Below are positions 11,461-21,892 of a DNA stretch of 64,000 nucleotides, one piece after another. The position numbers and the translations under genes are program-made. The stretch comes from Pycnopodia helianthoides. Its lineage: Eukaryota > Echinodermata > Asteroidea > Forcipulatida > Asteriidae. Each line of letters opens with the position of its first letter. Position 1 is the stretch's first letter. The stretch is from positions 9,487,608-9,551,607 of the forward strand of contig CM063246.1 of assembly GCA_032158295.1 (NCBI GenBank), written 5' to 3'. The notes beneath the pieces are model-generated. The model was not told the origin of the DNA. It worked only from the letters and a program-made list of their open reading frames with translations, and ran no database searches.

Positions 11461-12444
11461 ACCTTGAATGATTGGTCAATTGGATTTTATATTGCCCACT
11501 GTAAATCACCTTGGATGGGAGGGGGGGGGGGGGACTCTAAGGGCTAATCATACATGTGGTACTAGACGCTGGTGGCTACTGTGTTGAGCCTATAGCTTCA
11601 TGATCGTAGTACCAGTTGGGATATCTCGCTCTGGCTGAGTCTCATCATAAAAAAAAGCCCACAATATACAATTGGGAATTAAGACGCAGGTTTTGATATT
11701 TTTGAAGCGTTCTTTCAACCCTTTTGTTTCAAGGAATACATCATAAAAATCATCATTTCAATTTGTAATAGCCTGGGGGGGGTCAGTGTTTGGCGTCCAT
11801 TGGACACCTGTTTTTAGTCCGACCTCCCGTCCATCTTACCAAAAAAAAGCACAATTAAATGATTTCTTACTTTATGTTGGAAGATCCAGTTTTTGACGAT
11901 TAAAAGTGTTGTTTTAAACCTTTCGCTTCAATGAATACATTAAGGGGTCTGTTGGCCTCCATTTTGGAAACCTGTTTTACTGTTCTTATGTCTTCTAAAT
12001 ATAAATGTAGGCCTATCGTATTGGAAGCAATTAATTGGGATGCTCTGTTTTGCCATTATCTTTTTTGATTTTAGACAATTCCTCATTTCATACCTTTAAC
12101 TTATTATGAGGATTATTACCCTTATTATTGTTTCATTTTATCACAGCATGCAAAAGGACGTTCATATTTTCCTTTGCCGGTAACTCCTTGAGTCGGGCTA
12201 CGTCTTGTAGCCTGAGATCTCAAGGGTCTTTCTCAGGATCCTCGCTGTTCCCAAAAGTGCTGCCTTCTGTAACAGATCTATCCTCACAGTTGTCCTAAAT
12301 ACATTTAGATGTTTCCCAAGTGCTTTATTGGGAATGTTGCAAAGTGCTCCAACCGCCACATTATTATTATCAGTATTATATTATTAATATTTGTTCAACC
12401 TTTCTGGAAATGATATGAAGGACTCTTTAAAGCAACTAGACTTG
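11461..12444. other. Non-coding, nothing recognised
   Basis: About 1 kb with another poly-G tract (near 11521) and AT-rich sequence. I see no exon. Two stretches near 11690-11760 and 11870-11940 resemble each other loosely (AAGCACAATTAAATG and CATTTCAATTTG contexts), perhaps an old duplication. Confidence 0.35.
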
Positions 12445-12625
12445 TAGGCCTAGGCCTCAAGATACCTAGAGAGGAAATCTTGCAGGAAAACCCCCAAAGT
12501 AGGGAAAAACCCATGCAATCAGGTAGAGACTGAAAACCCAATCCACATGCAAGGCTCCGGTCTAAGGTGGGATTTGAACCAGGGACCATAGAGATGAAAG
12601 GCAGGGAAAGATACAACTGTGATGT
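12445..12625 (-). repeat. SINE-B, copy 2
   Basis: The minus strand has a B-box-like GGTTCAAATCCCACC, then GTGGATTGGGTTTTCAGTCT, then CTACCTGATTGCATGGG. The strong match to copy 1 identifies the family. Confidence 0.75.
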
Positions 12626-13189
12626 CTTCTTCAATGAGATCTATCTTTCCTTAAAAACACTTTGAAGTGCTACGATTGACAATTTGTTGACCGTAAACAC
12701 ATTTCAGTCAATTAATCATTCATTATTTTGCCGAAACAGGTCAACCCCCTTAAGTTCTATCCCCAGACAGTCTTAATTGTTATGGTCTATTACCTTTTCA
12801 GCTACACCCAACTGGTTCATTCAGAAAACAACCAGTCCATACTAGTCCCTGTGCTCAAATCTTGCTCCATTGCTTTTGTGCACAAACATGTGCTGAACAA
12901 TGAAAGTCAATGGCAACAAAAATTGACAAATAGTATTTTCAATAGCGTCCAAACTAATGCTCAAAACAGAAGCTCAGTGGATCTCAGACAGCGTGTCAAT
13001 ACTCTCTAGCGTACGCGCTGATGCTGGTAATTGAGCTTGGTAGTGGAATGTTTGTCTGACAAACAGGTATTTTTTAGCAATGAGTGAGGCCATGCAGAGT
13101 GCTATTTTTTTTGGTTTTCTTCTTTTTTTGATAAACCCAGAGTTTCTGAGAGCACATACATTCGAATGTTTTCATTTTTAAGAAACATG
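12626..13189. other. Non-coding, nothing recognised
   Basis: Holds a 93-codon open stretch at 12728-13009 (+) without an ATG start or known motifs. I do not support it as a gene. Confidence 0.35.
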
Positions 13190-13375
13190 TTGCTTGATCA
13201 GGCTGGCTCAGTGGTTTTCTTTCCCTGAATTTCACCTCTGTGGACCCCTGGTTCGAATCTCACCTCAGATTAGAGCCTTGCATGTGGATTAGTTTTTTTT
13301 CAGTCCCTACCTGTTTGTGTGGGTTTTCCCCCATTTGGGGTTTTCCCTCCCACATCTAAAACTGAACTTTTCTTC
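13190..13375 (+). repeat. SINE-B, copy 3
   Basis: A forward copy. The head contains AGGCTGGCTCAGTGG (A box) and CTGGTTCGAATCTCACC (B box). The body follows with GTGGATTAG, TTTCAGTCCCTACCTG, GTGTGGGTTTTCCC and an ACATCTAAAACTGAAC tail. Confidence 0.78.
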
Positions 13376-15399
13376 TTGTTTCCTATTCATCCTATTGTCG
13401 CTAATTGTGCTGTTAAATTTGTAATATAAAAAAATGTTGTAAATCTTGCCTTTACAGTATGGTAATACATCAATATTACAATTTACCTGTTTTATTATTT
13501 TTAATTGATGGTTGTGTTTATTTAAGCAAAGGGGGAAAAAACATAATCAAAATCAAATAACAAAAACAAAGATTCCAGCATATCTGATAGGAAAAAGTTT
13601 TCTAGAGAATAAAACACAGTTTTTCTTTAATAATCACCGAACTAGAGCATGGAATATGGATTATAGATTTCGAGGTGGTCAATCGAGCTGGTAATTATAC
13701 CTGCTTCCAGTGTATAAATACATTTTTCTCTCGATGAATTCCCTGAAATTTTCGGCAGAATCTCAGTGTGAGCTTCATTATGTCTGCATTACATCAGTCC
13801 TACATAAGTCATGCTGTTTTTTTTGTTCTCAATCCCCGCTGTCCTGTGGCCCAAATTCTCCCTGATTGCCACGCCGCCGTTTATAAAGTCCCAATGTCGC
13901 ACTTTGGCCCATTTATCGTTTACCCCGCCGTGCATTTTTTTTTTTTTCTGAAGATAAAGAAATTTGAAGCTTACACCACCTTGGTTGGCCTCTGGGGTGT
14001 CCTTGCACTAGACTCAGTGTGATTTGTTGCCATCTTGTTGTGGTTGGACAGTAGTGTAGATATAAGTCGTACAGGGGAAAGAAAGCTCGTGTTGAGATCG
14101 GGACAGTTTTAAAACTTGAACACGGAAAGAATTTAACCATAGTTGCAATTATAAAGTGCCGAATTACCAAAGGATATATAACGCATTTAAAGGAAAAAAA
14201 AGACGAAATAGTGCGAACAACCAGCTACAAGATGGAGAACAAGCAAGTCTTGAGACCCCTTTGGAAAAAAAAAACAGTCTTTGGGTGTATGATGGGGACA
14301 GGAAGACCTTCCATAAGATTTAGGGAGCAGCGAACTAGCTTGGATTAAACTGGAGTCAATTCGGGCAAACCTTGCATAAAAGGGAGCCATTTAAATAAAA
14401 CATATTGCACTCCAAGTGATTTTTTTGAAGGCACGTACATGTAAGAATGTTAGACTGCGTTAGACTACTGATGTGCTTGCTCCCAGAACCTTCAGATTAA
14501 GATGCGTCTCAAAAATCAGAATGGTCGGAATGTTCTAGTTGGATCGGATACGTATTCCAGCACAAGTACTAGGACCAATCCGTCGGACCGCCTGAACACT
14601 CCATTGGAACTTTAAAAGTGCTGACGCGATTGTTCTCGATGTTCGGCACAATGTCGCGGTCCAGCAGAATGTTCTGGCATGCACTGGATTGCTACGGGAG
14701 TGTAATCTTTCAACGCCTAGAATTTACCCTACTTTTTTTTTTAAATTTTTTATATTCACAAAGTATGAGACTGCAGGCACCTCAAACAAATGTTGGTTTA
14801 AAACTTGACTGCTTGTTTGTTTTTATGTACAGTAAAGGGCAAAAAGCTCAATCCAAATGTTCATTCATTTACAAAATCAAGAAGACGATTTATTCAAACT
14901 TTTTTCTTTAGTCTGAATTTCCTCACTGATGCGTCTCTTGGTAAAAAGTATAAATCCCTTTTCAGATTGTTCACCCGAACAACCTTGCTGATTGCAATCT
15001 TCCTAGTCACTATTTTTAGACAGGGACTGCCCCTTTTCCTCGTCGGAATCAGGGACTTTCCGGAAACTGACTTCCAAGATTAACAATTCCCCTTAAGACT
15101 CTGACAACCCTGGGAAGCAAACGAAGAAATTGACAAACCCACTGATGTATGCGCAATACACTCAAACCTGCATCAACGTAAGCCGAGTTAAATCCTCAAC
15201 AGTAATAAACTGTCAGAACACAGTTAGATTTACTCAATCATATTATATGTACACCTGATCCAGAAAGCTGTGCCTTCCCATGGACGACTGCAAGTAATGG
15301 TCCAAAGCCACGGACTATGCACTGATAGTGTCGTCCGGGGAAAATGACAAAACACACATGGGAAAAATCACTCTCCTTTTTTTAATAAAAGACACTCGG
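13376..15399. other. Non-coding, nothing recognised
   Basis: About 2 kb with no supportable exon. It includes T- and A-homopolymers and a balanced-composition stretch near 14440-14720 that I could not place. Confidence 0.35.
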
Positions 15400-15690
15400 G
15401 CAAGATCCCAGTTGGCCGAGTTTTCGAAGTTACCCACGCCTCTATATTATGAGAAGGGTAGTAAGGATTGTATGAACTTGCATACTTCCATGAACTGGTC
15501 AGGGCCATGTACATTATGTGGATGATGACTTGTTCACAACAGACAGTCCACGGGATCGTTGTTTGGGAATCTGTGAAACTGATGATGGTCTTAAATTCTG
15601 GGCTTTGGGAAACAAAGATGACAGTTGGCAACAGGTGTGGGCACCCCATGATGGTCACAAAGCACCTGCCCTCGTTTTTTTTTTTTTTTT
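15400..15690 (+). pseudogene. Possible decayed coding fragment
   Basis: Two overlapping plus-strand frames look more protein-like than their surroundings. The first runs to about 15525 and ends ...NWSGPCTLCG. The second, from about 15518, includes LFTTDSPRDRCLGICE and KFWALGNKDDSWQQVWAPHD. They would join only through a frame change at about 15520. A long T-tract follows. I recognise no family. It may be an old gene or transposon fragment, or chance. Confidence 0.2.
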
Positions 15691-17055
15691 CTCACTGTTT
15701 TTTTTTCTCACCGTTTTTTTCCTTTTCTCTCTTCTTTTCTTGTCTGTAGTTTTTTTTTCTTTGGTGTGTTGGACATTGCCATGGTAACCATGCATGTTTT
15801 TTAGGTCAGACTTTATAGATTTGGGTGATTCGTAGTTCAGCAAAGATTGATGTGTGAGATTTTATTGTTCTAATTAAAATGTCTTGTGCATTTTCTTTAG
15901 ATTTACAGAATTAAAAAAACAACAACTAAAAGAGCCCTTTTGCTTGTAGTGGGAGCAGTCAGATGTGCCTTTGTTGATACCATAGAGCACTAATGTTGAA
16001 ACCAAGCATAGATTCTGGTTCACAGTCAGAGTATGTCATGAGAAAGACAGCAGCCATTTATACAATTTTGATAATTGCTTGACATATTCTGACTGTGTGC
16101 CAAATTTCATGCATGTATCATCACAAGCAACATTCCCATTTGACCTACCTGCCGTACTATTTGTTTCAATTTGCTGTAACACTTCCATAAAATGTCAGAT
16201 TTTAAGTATGAGAGTACAGTTGCCTGGACTAGTTTTGGTCTTTAGAAAACTTAATTAATTCCACAGATTCTCAAGTCTGCAGAGGTTAGCCTGTAGCCTC
16301 CGGCCATTGCCCTAATGTTTTGGCCTCGATGCCCCATAAAAGCTACTCCATAGAATGTGCGATCTTCCACTGGGAATTCCATTGTCCACAAGAGGGTTGT
16401 TATTCCCTTCAAATTGCAACGTCTTATTTTTCATCGAAAGACTAATATAAATATTTTGAAAATTTCTCTGAATGGAACTAATTTTGACAGATGATGCTGA
16501 AAAATCAGAAGTTAAAATACTGTGCAAAATACATTGTACCTTTTTTATGGTATGCAAATTGGGTGCACATGGCTGTTGATGAGATGAGATAATGTCTGGT
16601 CTCATTTGAATCAGTGAAAGTTGATAACTTACACGACTGCAGGAAAATTGCTATATTCAATATTTCAATCAATTTGTTTCCACTAAAATTGGCAAGAGAA
16701 TCGGGCTATTGTTACAAAGATAAAAACACAGGTCTGGGTCTAGAGGCCACGGCAACATTCTTGTCATCATTGGGGTGTGGGTGGCCCGCTCGCTCGGGAA
16801 CCCTGGTATAAGCTTCAAGATTAGGGTTGCCGTGGTCACCACCGGAGCAATCTGGAGCAACATTCTCAAACATCAAAACCATGAGTGATTATAAAATGTC
16901 GGCAGTCTGTTGCACATTGTCGGGAATTGGGGCTGAAGTATGGCACTTTATGGTAGGGTTGATTGATCGCATCCCTTTTATAGCTCCAAGATTGGTCATT
17001 GCCCCTGAAAAGTGTTTTGGAAGTATGTACTGTGTGTTGTCCTCAATCTGGAATT
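15691..17055. other. Non-coding, nothing recognised
   Basis: Begins with T-rich low-complexity sequence (15676-15760). The rest is AT-rich and without a recognisable exon. A short near-inverted pair occurs at about 16745 and 16835 (GCCACGGCAAC and GTTGCCGTGG). Confidence 0.35.
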
Positions 17056-17800
17056 GTTATTTATATATACCAGTGATATCACATGTCTGCAAAAGAGCCA
17101 AAGAGTCTGGGCTCACTGAAGGCGTGATTTGTACATAGCTCAATGGAAACAAACGTAAAATCTTGCATTTGATGAAAATCGTATGGTACGTTTTTTTGAC
17201 ATGAATAAAGAGGGGCATCTTAAAACTTGTACTGATGTTACTTTTACACGTCTTCATTTTGTGTGGTAATTGTGACAAAATGGAAACTGTCTCATGTGAC
17301 CTGTGTAGTAGGATCTTGCCTGCCAGGAAATGTCCCGGAAAGTACAGGGTCAGCACGTATTGTAAACAAGGGGCTTGGTCTGTTCTGTTGGCTGCTTCAA
17401 TATCAGTGTTGTTAAAGGTGGCATTCAATTGGTAATTATCAAAAGTTTAATGAAGGATTGACCGGTAATCTAAAAGCTTCCTTTTTTATAAACTTTGTAG
17501 ACCATGTATACCCATGTGACCTGTGACATCACATGTAGAGCCACAGAGCCTAGACTTGTACAGCCCAATGGAAGAAACATTCAATCTGATACTTTTTGGA
17601 GATTGCACTGTCTGATTTTTATCAGCTTTCTATATGAAGAAGCGGGGCACATCTCAAAACTTGTACAGCTGGTACTTTTACAACTCTTGAATTTAGGTGG
17701 AAATTATGACACAAAGTGTAAAATTTCCCGTATGATCCCCAGTGAAGTATCCCGCCTGCCAAAAAGGCCCTGGATTATGTACAAGGTCAGTCTTTGTGTA
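17056..17800 (+). repeat. Dispersed repeat D, two forward copies
   Basis: Two diverged copies, about 17060-17400 and 17505-17800, lie in the same orientation. Both contain CATGTGACCTGTG, AGAGCC(A)..AGAG, TTGTACA(T/G)..CAATGGAA, (A/T)AAACTTGTAC and CCTGCCA(G/A)(G/A)A in order. The second includes a 137-codon open frame that is a repeat artefact. Partial copies occur at 59573-59660 and 61785-61935, and an inverted copy at 7800-8100. Confidence 0.7.
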
Positions 17801-18669
17801 CACAAAGGGTCTATATCAGCACCAATTATCCTTAGAAACATTTCTGTCCGAATTTGTTTTTTGCCAGATCTAAATAAGCTCACGGGAATGTGCACGAAGT
17901 CAGTGACAAAACATTAACAATTATCCCATAGATGTTAACGATTGCATCATGGATAAAGAACACTATTATTATTTTTGATATTTGTATAACATTTTTTTTA
18001 ACCCGAATAATAAATTATCAGTTATTCTATGGTTTGTTTGTTTTTCTCTCGAGAAGATTGTTTTTTTTTAAGGCAGGTTGTTTGTTGAGTTTATTGCCGC
18101 GCATTTAAGGCAGATGTGTTGCTCTTACCACGAGGGAATGATAACCCTTTGTTGTTGTTTTTGTTGTTTTTGAGACAAACAAAGATGTTTAGGGTGAAAA
18201 TTAGGGACAAATTGATGAATGTGTAGACTCACTGCTTACTATTAATTATGATTGTAGCTTTGACGACTTGGCAAATTTTATGATAGCGTTCCATTTTCTC
18301 TTTTGTTGCCGGTGTTGTTATGTCATTGTGTGTAATTTTATTACAGACCCTTTCACTAAAAGGCAATGTGCCTACCGATCTCATTGAGCTCTTCCTGAAC
18401 ATTTCCAATCAGTAATCTATGGTAGCTCAATCAGTACCATCGTGCATTTTCCCGTAATTACCGAGCAAGCTTTCTGATGAAATGTTCTTGTTTATTTTCT
18501 GATCATAATTACAAAAAAAACTATTCTTTCCCGTTAAATGCTACACTGTTAAAAACATGCTGGATACAGGTGTGGCATTAATCAAGCGCACATGTTTGTG
18601 AACTTATGTCTGTTATAAAAGAGGACAAACCTGGTCAAAATCAGTCTTGTTTTATGGACTTTGTCAGCT
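17801..18669. other. Non-coding, nothing recognised
   Basis: AT-rich sequence with TTGTTGTTTTTG-type low complexity. I see no gene. Confidence 0.35.
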
Positions 18670-18960
18670 GTCCATCAGATCTGTTTATCCGGGGGTAGTC
18701 GGGGTCGGCCCATAAGACCAGGCTCCCGGCATTCCCCCCAAAAAGCCAACTTGTTCCTCGCTCAGCCACGCTTGGGTCTACCTCCATGGGTCAACAAGCT
18801 CACTGCTCCCCTTGGCGTCAATCCATCCACGCTTGGGATCCATGTCATTCCCTGCCATTCGTGGTTTATTTGGGTTGCTCAGTCAAGCAACGCCCGGCCG
18901 AGACATGCAGATTCAGCATTTGGGGGTCGGAAGGCCGCCCCGATGAAATGTTATTGTAAT
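18670..18960. other. GC-rich island of unknown origin
   Basis: About 290 bp of distinctly higher GC than either flank. It is open for about 105 codons on the plus strand (18661-18975), including ...LFLAQPRLGLPPWVNKL and ...PRHADSAFGGRKAAPMK. It has no ATG context or splice framing I trust and matches no family I can name. A transposon fragment or an orphan exon are the main alternatives. Confidence 0.3.
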
Positions 18961-19697
18961 TTTCAGATCTTATGAGCTTCACTGCTTTAGCGGTGAATGT
19001 TTGGGTTGAAATCGAAGCCTATGAATACGAAGAGTTTACGTTAGAAAAACAATCACCCACCAGTTCCATTGAAGTTACTCACTCTGGTAATTTACACCAG
19101 TGGTATCTGCTGGGATTGTTTAGAGTTGGGCAACATGTGCGTATTGCATTACATTTGCAGAGCAGCTGAGCATTGGCTTTTGGGAGGAGGGTGAAAGGAC
19201 TCTAATCGGGTTTTTCAAGAAAAAAAATAATGCTTTTGTATGGAGAGACATTATTTTTATGGAAGGGACATTTTATTGTATTTGGTTCTTCTCTTTCTTC
19301 TTTCTAGCCTATTTCACTCCACTGCAGGAGGAAAGCCTCTCCACCAATCCTCCATTTCACTCTATCCTGAGCTGTCTGTTGCCAAGCAATGCCCCTATAT
19401 GTACTTTTAGTTCATCTCTCCATCTTCTGTTTTGTCTCTCTCTTTTTCTTGTTCGGTTTCTTGGAGTCCAATTGGTTTGTTGTTTTGGATAATTGATGCC
19501 GAAGTTGATTATTTCCCAAACAATGCTCTTCCATGCAGAACGAGTCGTAGGGTAATTAGTGCTAATTGGAACAACTCTACACTGTGCTTTTTAAAATTAT
19601 TTATCTGTCATCAGTGCTGCATATGGTTTTTACAAGTCTGCAAAGTTTTGGTAAATAAGTTGATTGGAGAGAGACAGCAGTCCTTTCAACTATCCCC

Positions 19698-19698
<1 letters not shown>

Positions 19699-19730
<32 letters not shown>

Positions 19731-19739
19731 CTTTACAAC
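19699..19739 (+). repeat. 41-bp poly-C tract
   Basis: An uninterrupted run of C, the longest of many C/G homopolymers in the window. The opposite strand can form stacked G structures. Confidence 0.95.
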
Positions 19740-20823
19740 AGGTGCACTTTGATGCAATGACCACATCACGGGCACACGCCTAATTTCTCCTTTCATTCAC
19801 AAAGATACAAGATTCGCCATAAATTTTTTTCCATAAAATCTTAATGTTGAATAATCAAGAGTTTAAATTCAATAATAGTCTCAGAACAATGTAACCTCAT
19901 AAGAAAAGACGCATACGTTCAGGTTATTGGCCCTGCCTTTCCGGCACTCAAGTGCACCAGCTATTATAAGTTCAAGGTTAGAATAACATGAATAATTCGA
20001 AAAGCACCTGCCGCAAATGTTGGCCTCCTCTAATTATCTGAAGATAGCCCCTCTTTTTTTTATTAGGTTTTAAGCCAAGGCCACAGTTGTTGTTGATGGC
20101 TTGCAAATATGTATATAGAGGGGGCTATTTTGTGGCAGAGGGGTGCACCACACTAGTAGTAGCAAACAATGCATAATGCTAAATATTCAAAAATACTCAA
20201 CAAATATTTGAAAGTCTCTTAGCCTCTTGAAGCCAAATCAAATATATTTTCTGACAACTAAACTACATTTTTCTTTTCAACTTTTAGTAGGATAGCCCTA
20301 GAATTTTTGAGCTATGCTCATCCAAAGTGAAAAACACCCCCTGAACGAGTAAAGTGGCCAGACCCCATCTTTGAAGATTGATCCGACATTTTTTCAGCAA
20401 AATGAGGCCATTTTTATGAGGGCTAGTGTAAACAAGATGCTCCAGGTTGAACGTCAACAGCCGCAGGGGCACAATGTTGCACTGTTTTTCAATCCATGAA
20501 AGCCTCGACTTTCAAATCTTTGATCTACAGAAAAAGTCATGAGTTATCAATTTATTCAGAAGGCTTGGCGAATGGTTTTCTCTCTCTCTCTCTGTCTATT
20601 TGGTGTGTAGTGTACCCAGAGCTAGGGAGCCACAGCTCGGGAAGTGTTACTGCATTCTACTCAAATTAAGTCTTTTAAACATTAGAAAGCAAACAGTGAC
20701 AGCCTGGAATTATTTAAATATTTACCCTATCAGTTTCCCTTGCAGGTTTATTGCTTGATGTTTGAAATAAAAAAGTTGCACCCACTTAAGGTATTAAATC
20801 CCTCTGCCCTGCTGCTGCTTCCC
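19740..20823. other. Non-coding, nothing recognised
   Basis: About 1.1 kb of AT-rich sequence with a short TC microsatellite near 20580. No exon is supported. Confidence 0.4.
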
Positions 20824-21067
20824 TGGGCCCAATTTCATAGAGCTGCTAAGCACAACAATTTGCTTAGCATGAAATTTCTTCCTTGATATAAACAGGATTG
20901 CCAACCAAATTTCCACGTGATTTTCAGGATAAGCAAACAACAGCTGAATACCACTAACAAGCAATATGCAACACATGTAAATTTAGTTGGTAACCCTGTT
21001 TTTATCAAGGAAGAAATTTCATGCTAAGCAAATTGTTGTGCTTAGCAGCTCTATGAAATTGGGCCCA
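20824..21067. mobile_element. Foldback element with about 80-bp arms
   Basis: Both ends read TGGGCCCAATTTCATAGAGC on opposite strands. The arms then pair through ..AAGCACAACAATTTGCTTAG.. almost perfectly for about 80 bp around an unpaired centre of about 80 bp. It is a MITE-like foldback with no coding capacity. It is the best-preserved member of a family repeated many times in this window. It interrupts a SINE-A copy that continues on its right. Confidence 0.88.
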
Positions 21068-21290
21068 GGATGTATCATAAACTTGGCTGTGATCCCTGGC
21101 TATATGGCAGTTACAGGTTGAATGGCTTCTGACTGGCAACCCCCGAACAATGACAAACTAGAGAGACTACCAACGTTAGGGCTAGATGGCTCAGTAGGTA
21201 GAGCGCCAGTACGTTAATCCGGAGGTCGCAGCTTCAAGTCCTGCTCTAATAAATTTTTCTTTGTTCAACCCAAAATTAACAAACAAATGT
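21068..21290 (+). repeat. tRNA-derived SINE-A, copy 1
   Basis: Contains a tRNA-like head with A box (GATGGCTCAGTAGGTAGAGC) and degenerate B box (GGTCGCAGCTTCAAGTCC), then a tail with TTTCTTTGTTCAACCCAAAA. The upstream part (TGTATCATAAACTTGG and TGGCTTCTGACTGGCA) matches the copy at 45165-45410. Its 5' part is split by the foldback element at 20824-21067. I do not call it a functional tRNA gene because the acceptor stem does not close. Confidence 0.75.
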
Positions 21291-21892
21291 TGATGTTATT
21301 TTCTCGTTTGCGTTTTCTGATAATAAAAACCATTAATCACTTCTGCTTTTCTGACTGTACTTACGTATTGTATTGGTTTTGTTAATTTTTTAAATGTATG
21401 TTAACTTTTTGTAATGAAAGCCTAGGCTTTGCTCGGAAAGTCAAATAGGGAATTAAACAATTATACAGGAGTGCTGTGTAGGTCTATGTATGCCCAAAAC
21501 ATTCTTACATTAAACCAAGTAGGAAGTCAGGCAGACCCCTCCCCACCCCCCCCCCCCCCACTCACCCCGTCAACCCTTACCTTTTTTTTTCTTTGAATAA
21601 CAAACTATCGTGCATTAACCCAAGGTTGCATTTCCGTTTCCTGCACATGAACCCTGAAATTGTTTGAATAAGGAAGCCCCACAAAAAATGGTTATCACTC
21701 AAGAATCAGCAGATATTTCCCAAACGCTAGGCTACTGTCAGAACAAAGAGTAGACACCAAATCAAGAGAATGCTTCCACTCTGAAATCACACACTTTTTT
21801 AACTTTTTCCACCCGCAGTTTTGATTGTTTGTATTTGTGTATTATCTTTGATTAATCTTGAATTGTTTGTTTGTTTTTGATTCTTCTGACAG
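21291..21892. other. Intron sequence upstream of MARVEL-like exon
   Basis: Non-coding sequence ending in a T-rich tract and the acceptor TTCTTCTGACAG. It must be part of the intron preceding the exon at 21893. It includes a poly-C run near 21547. Confidence 0.55.

Noticed and set aside
17504..17917. 137-codon plus-strand frame
   Set aside because: It lies in a dispersed repeat seen at four other places in both orientations. The frame is not kept between copies.
21180..21250. Functional tRNA gene
   Set aside because: The A and B boxes are present but the acceptor stem does not close, and the same sequence is part of a SINE repeated at 45304.
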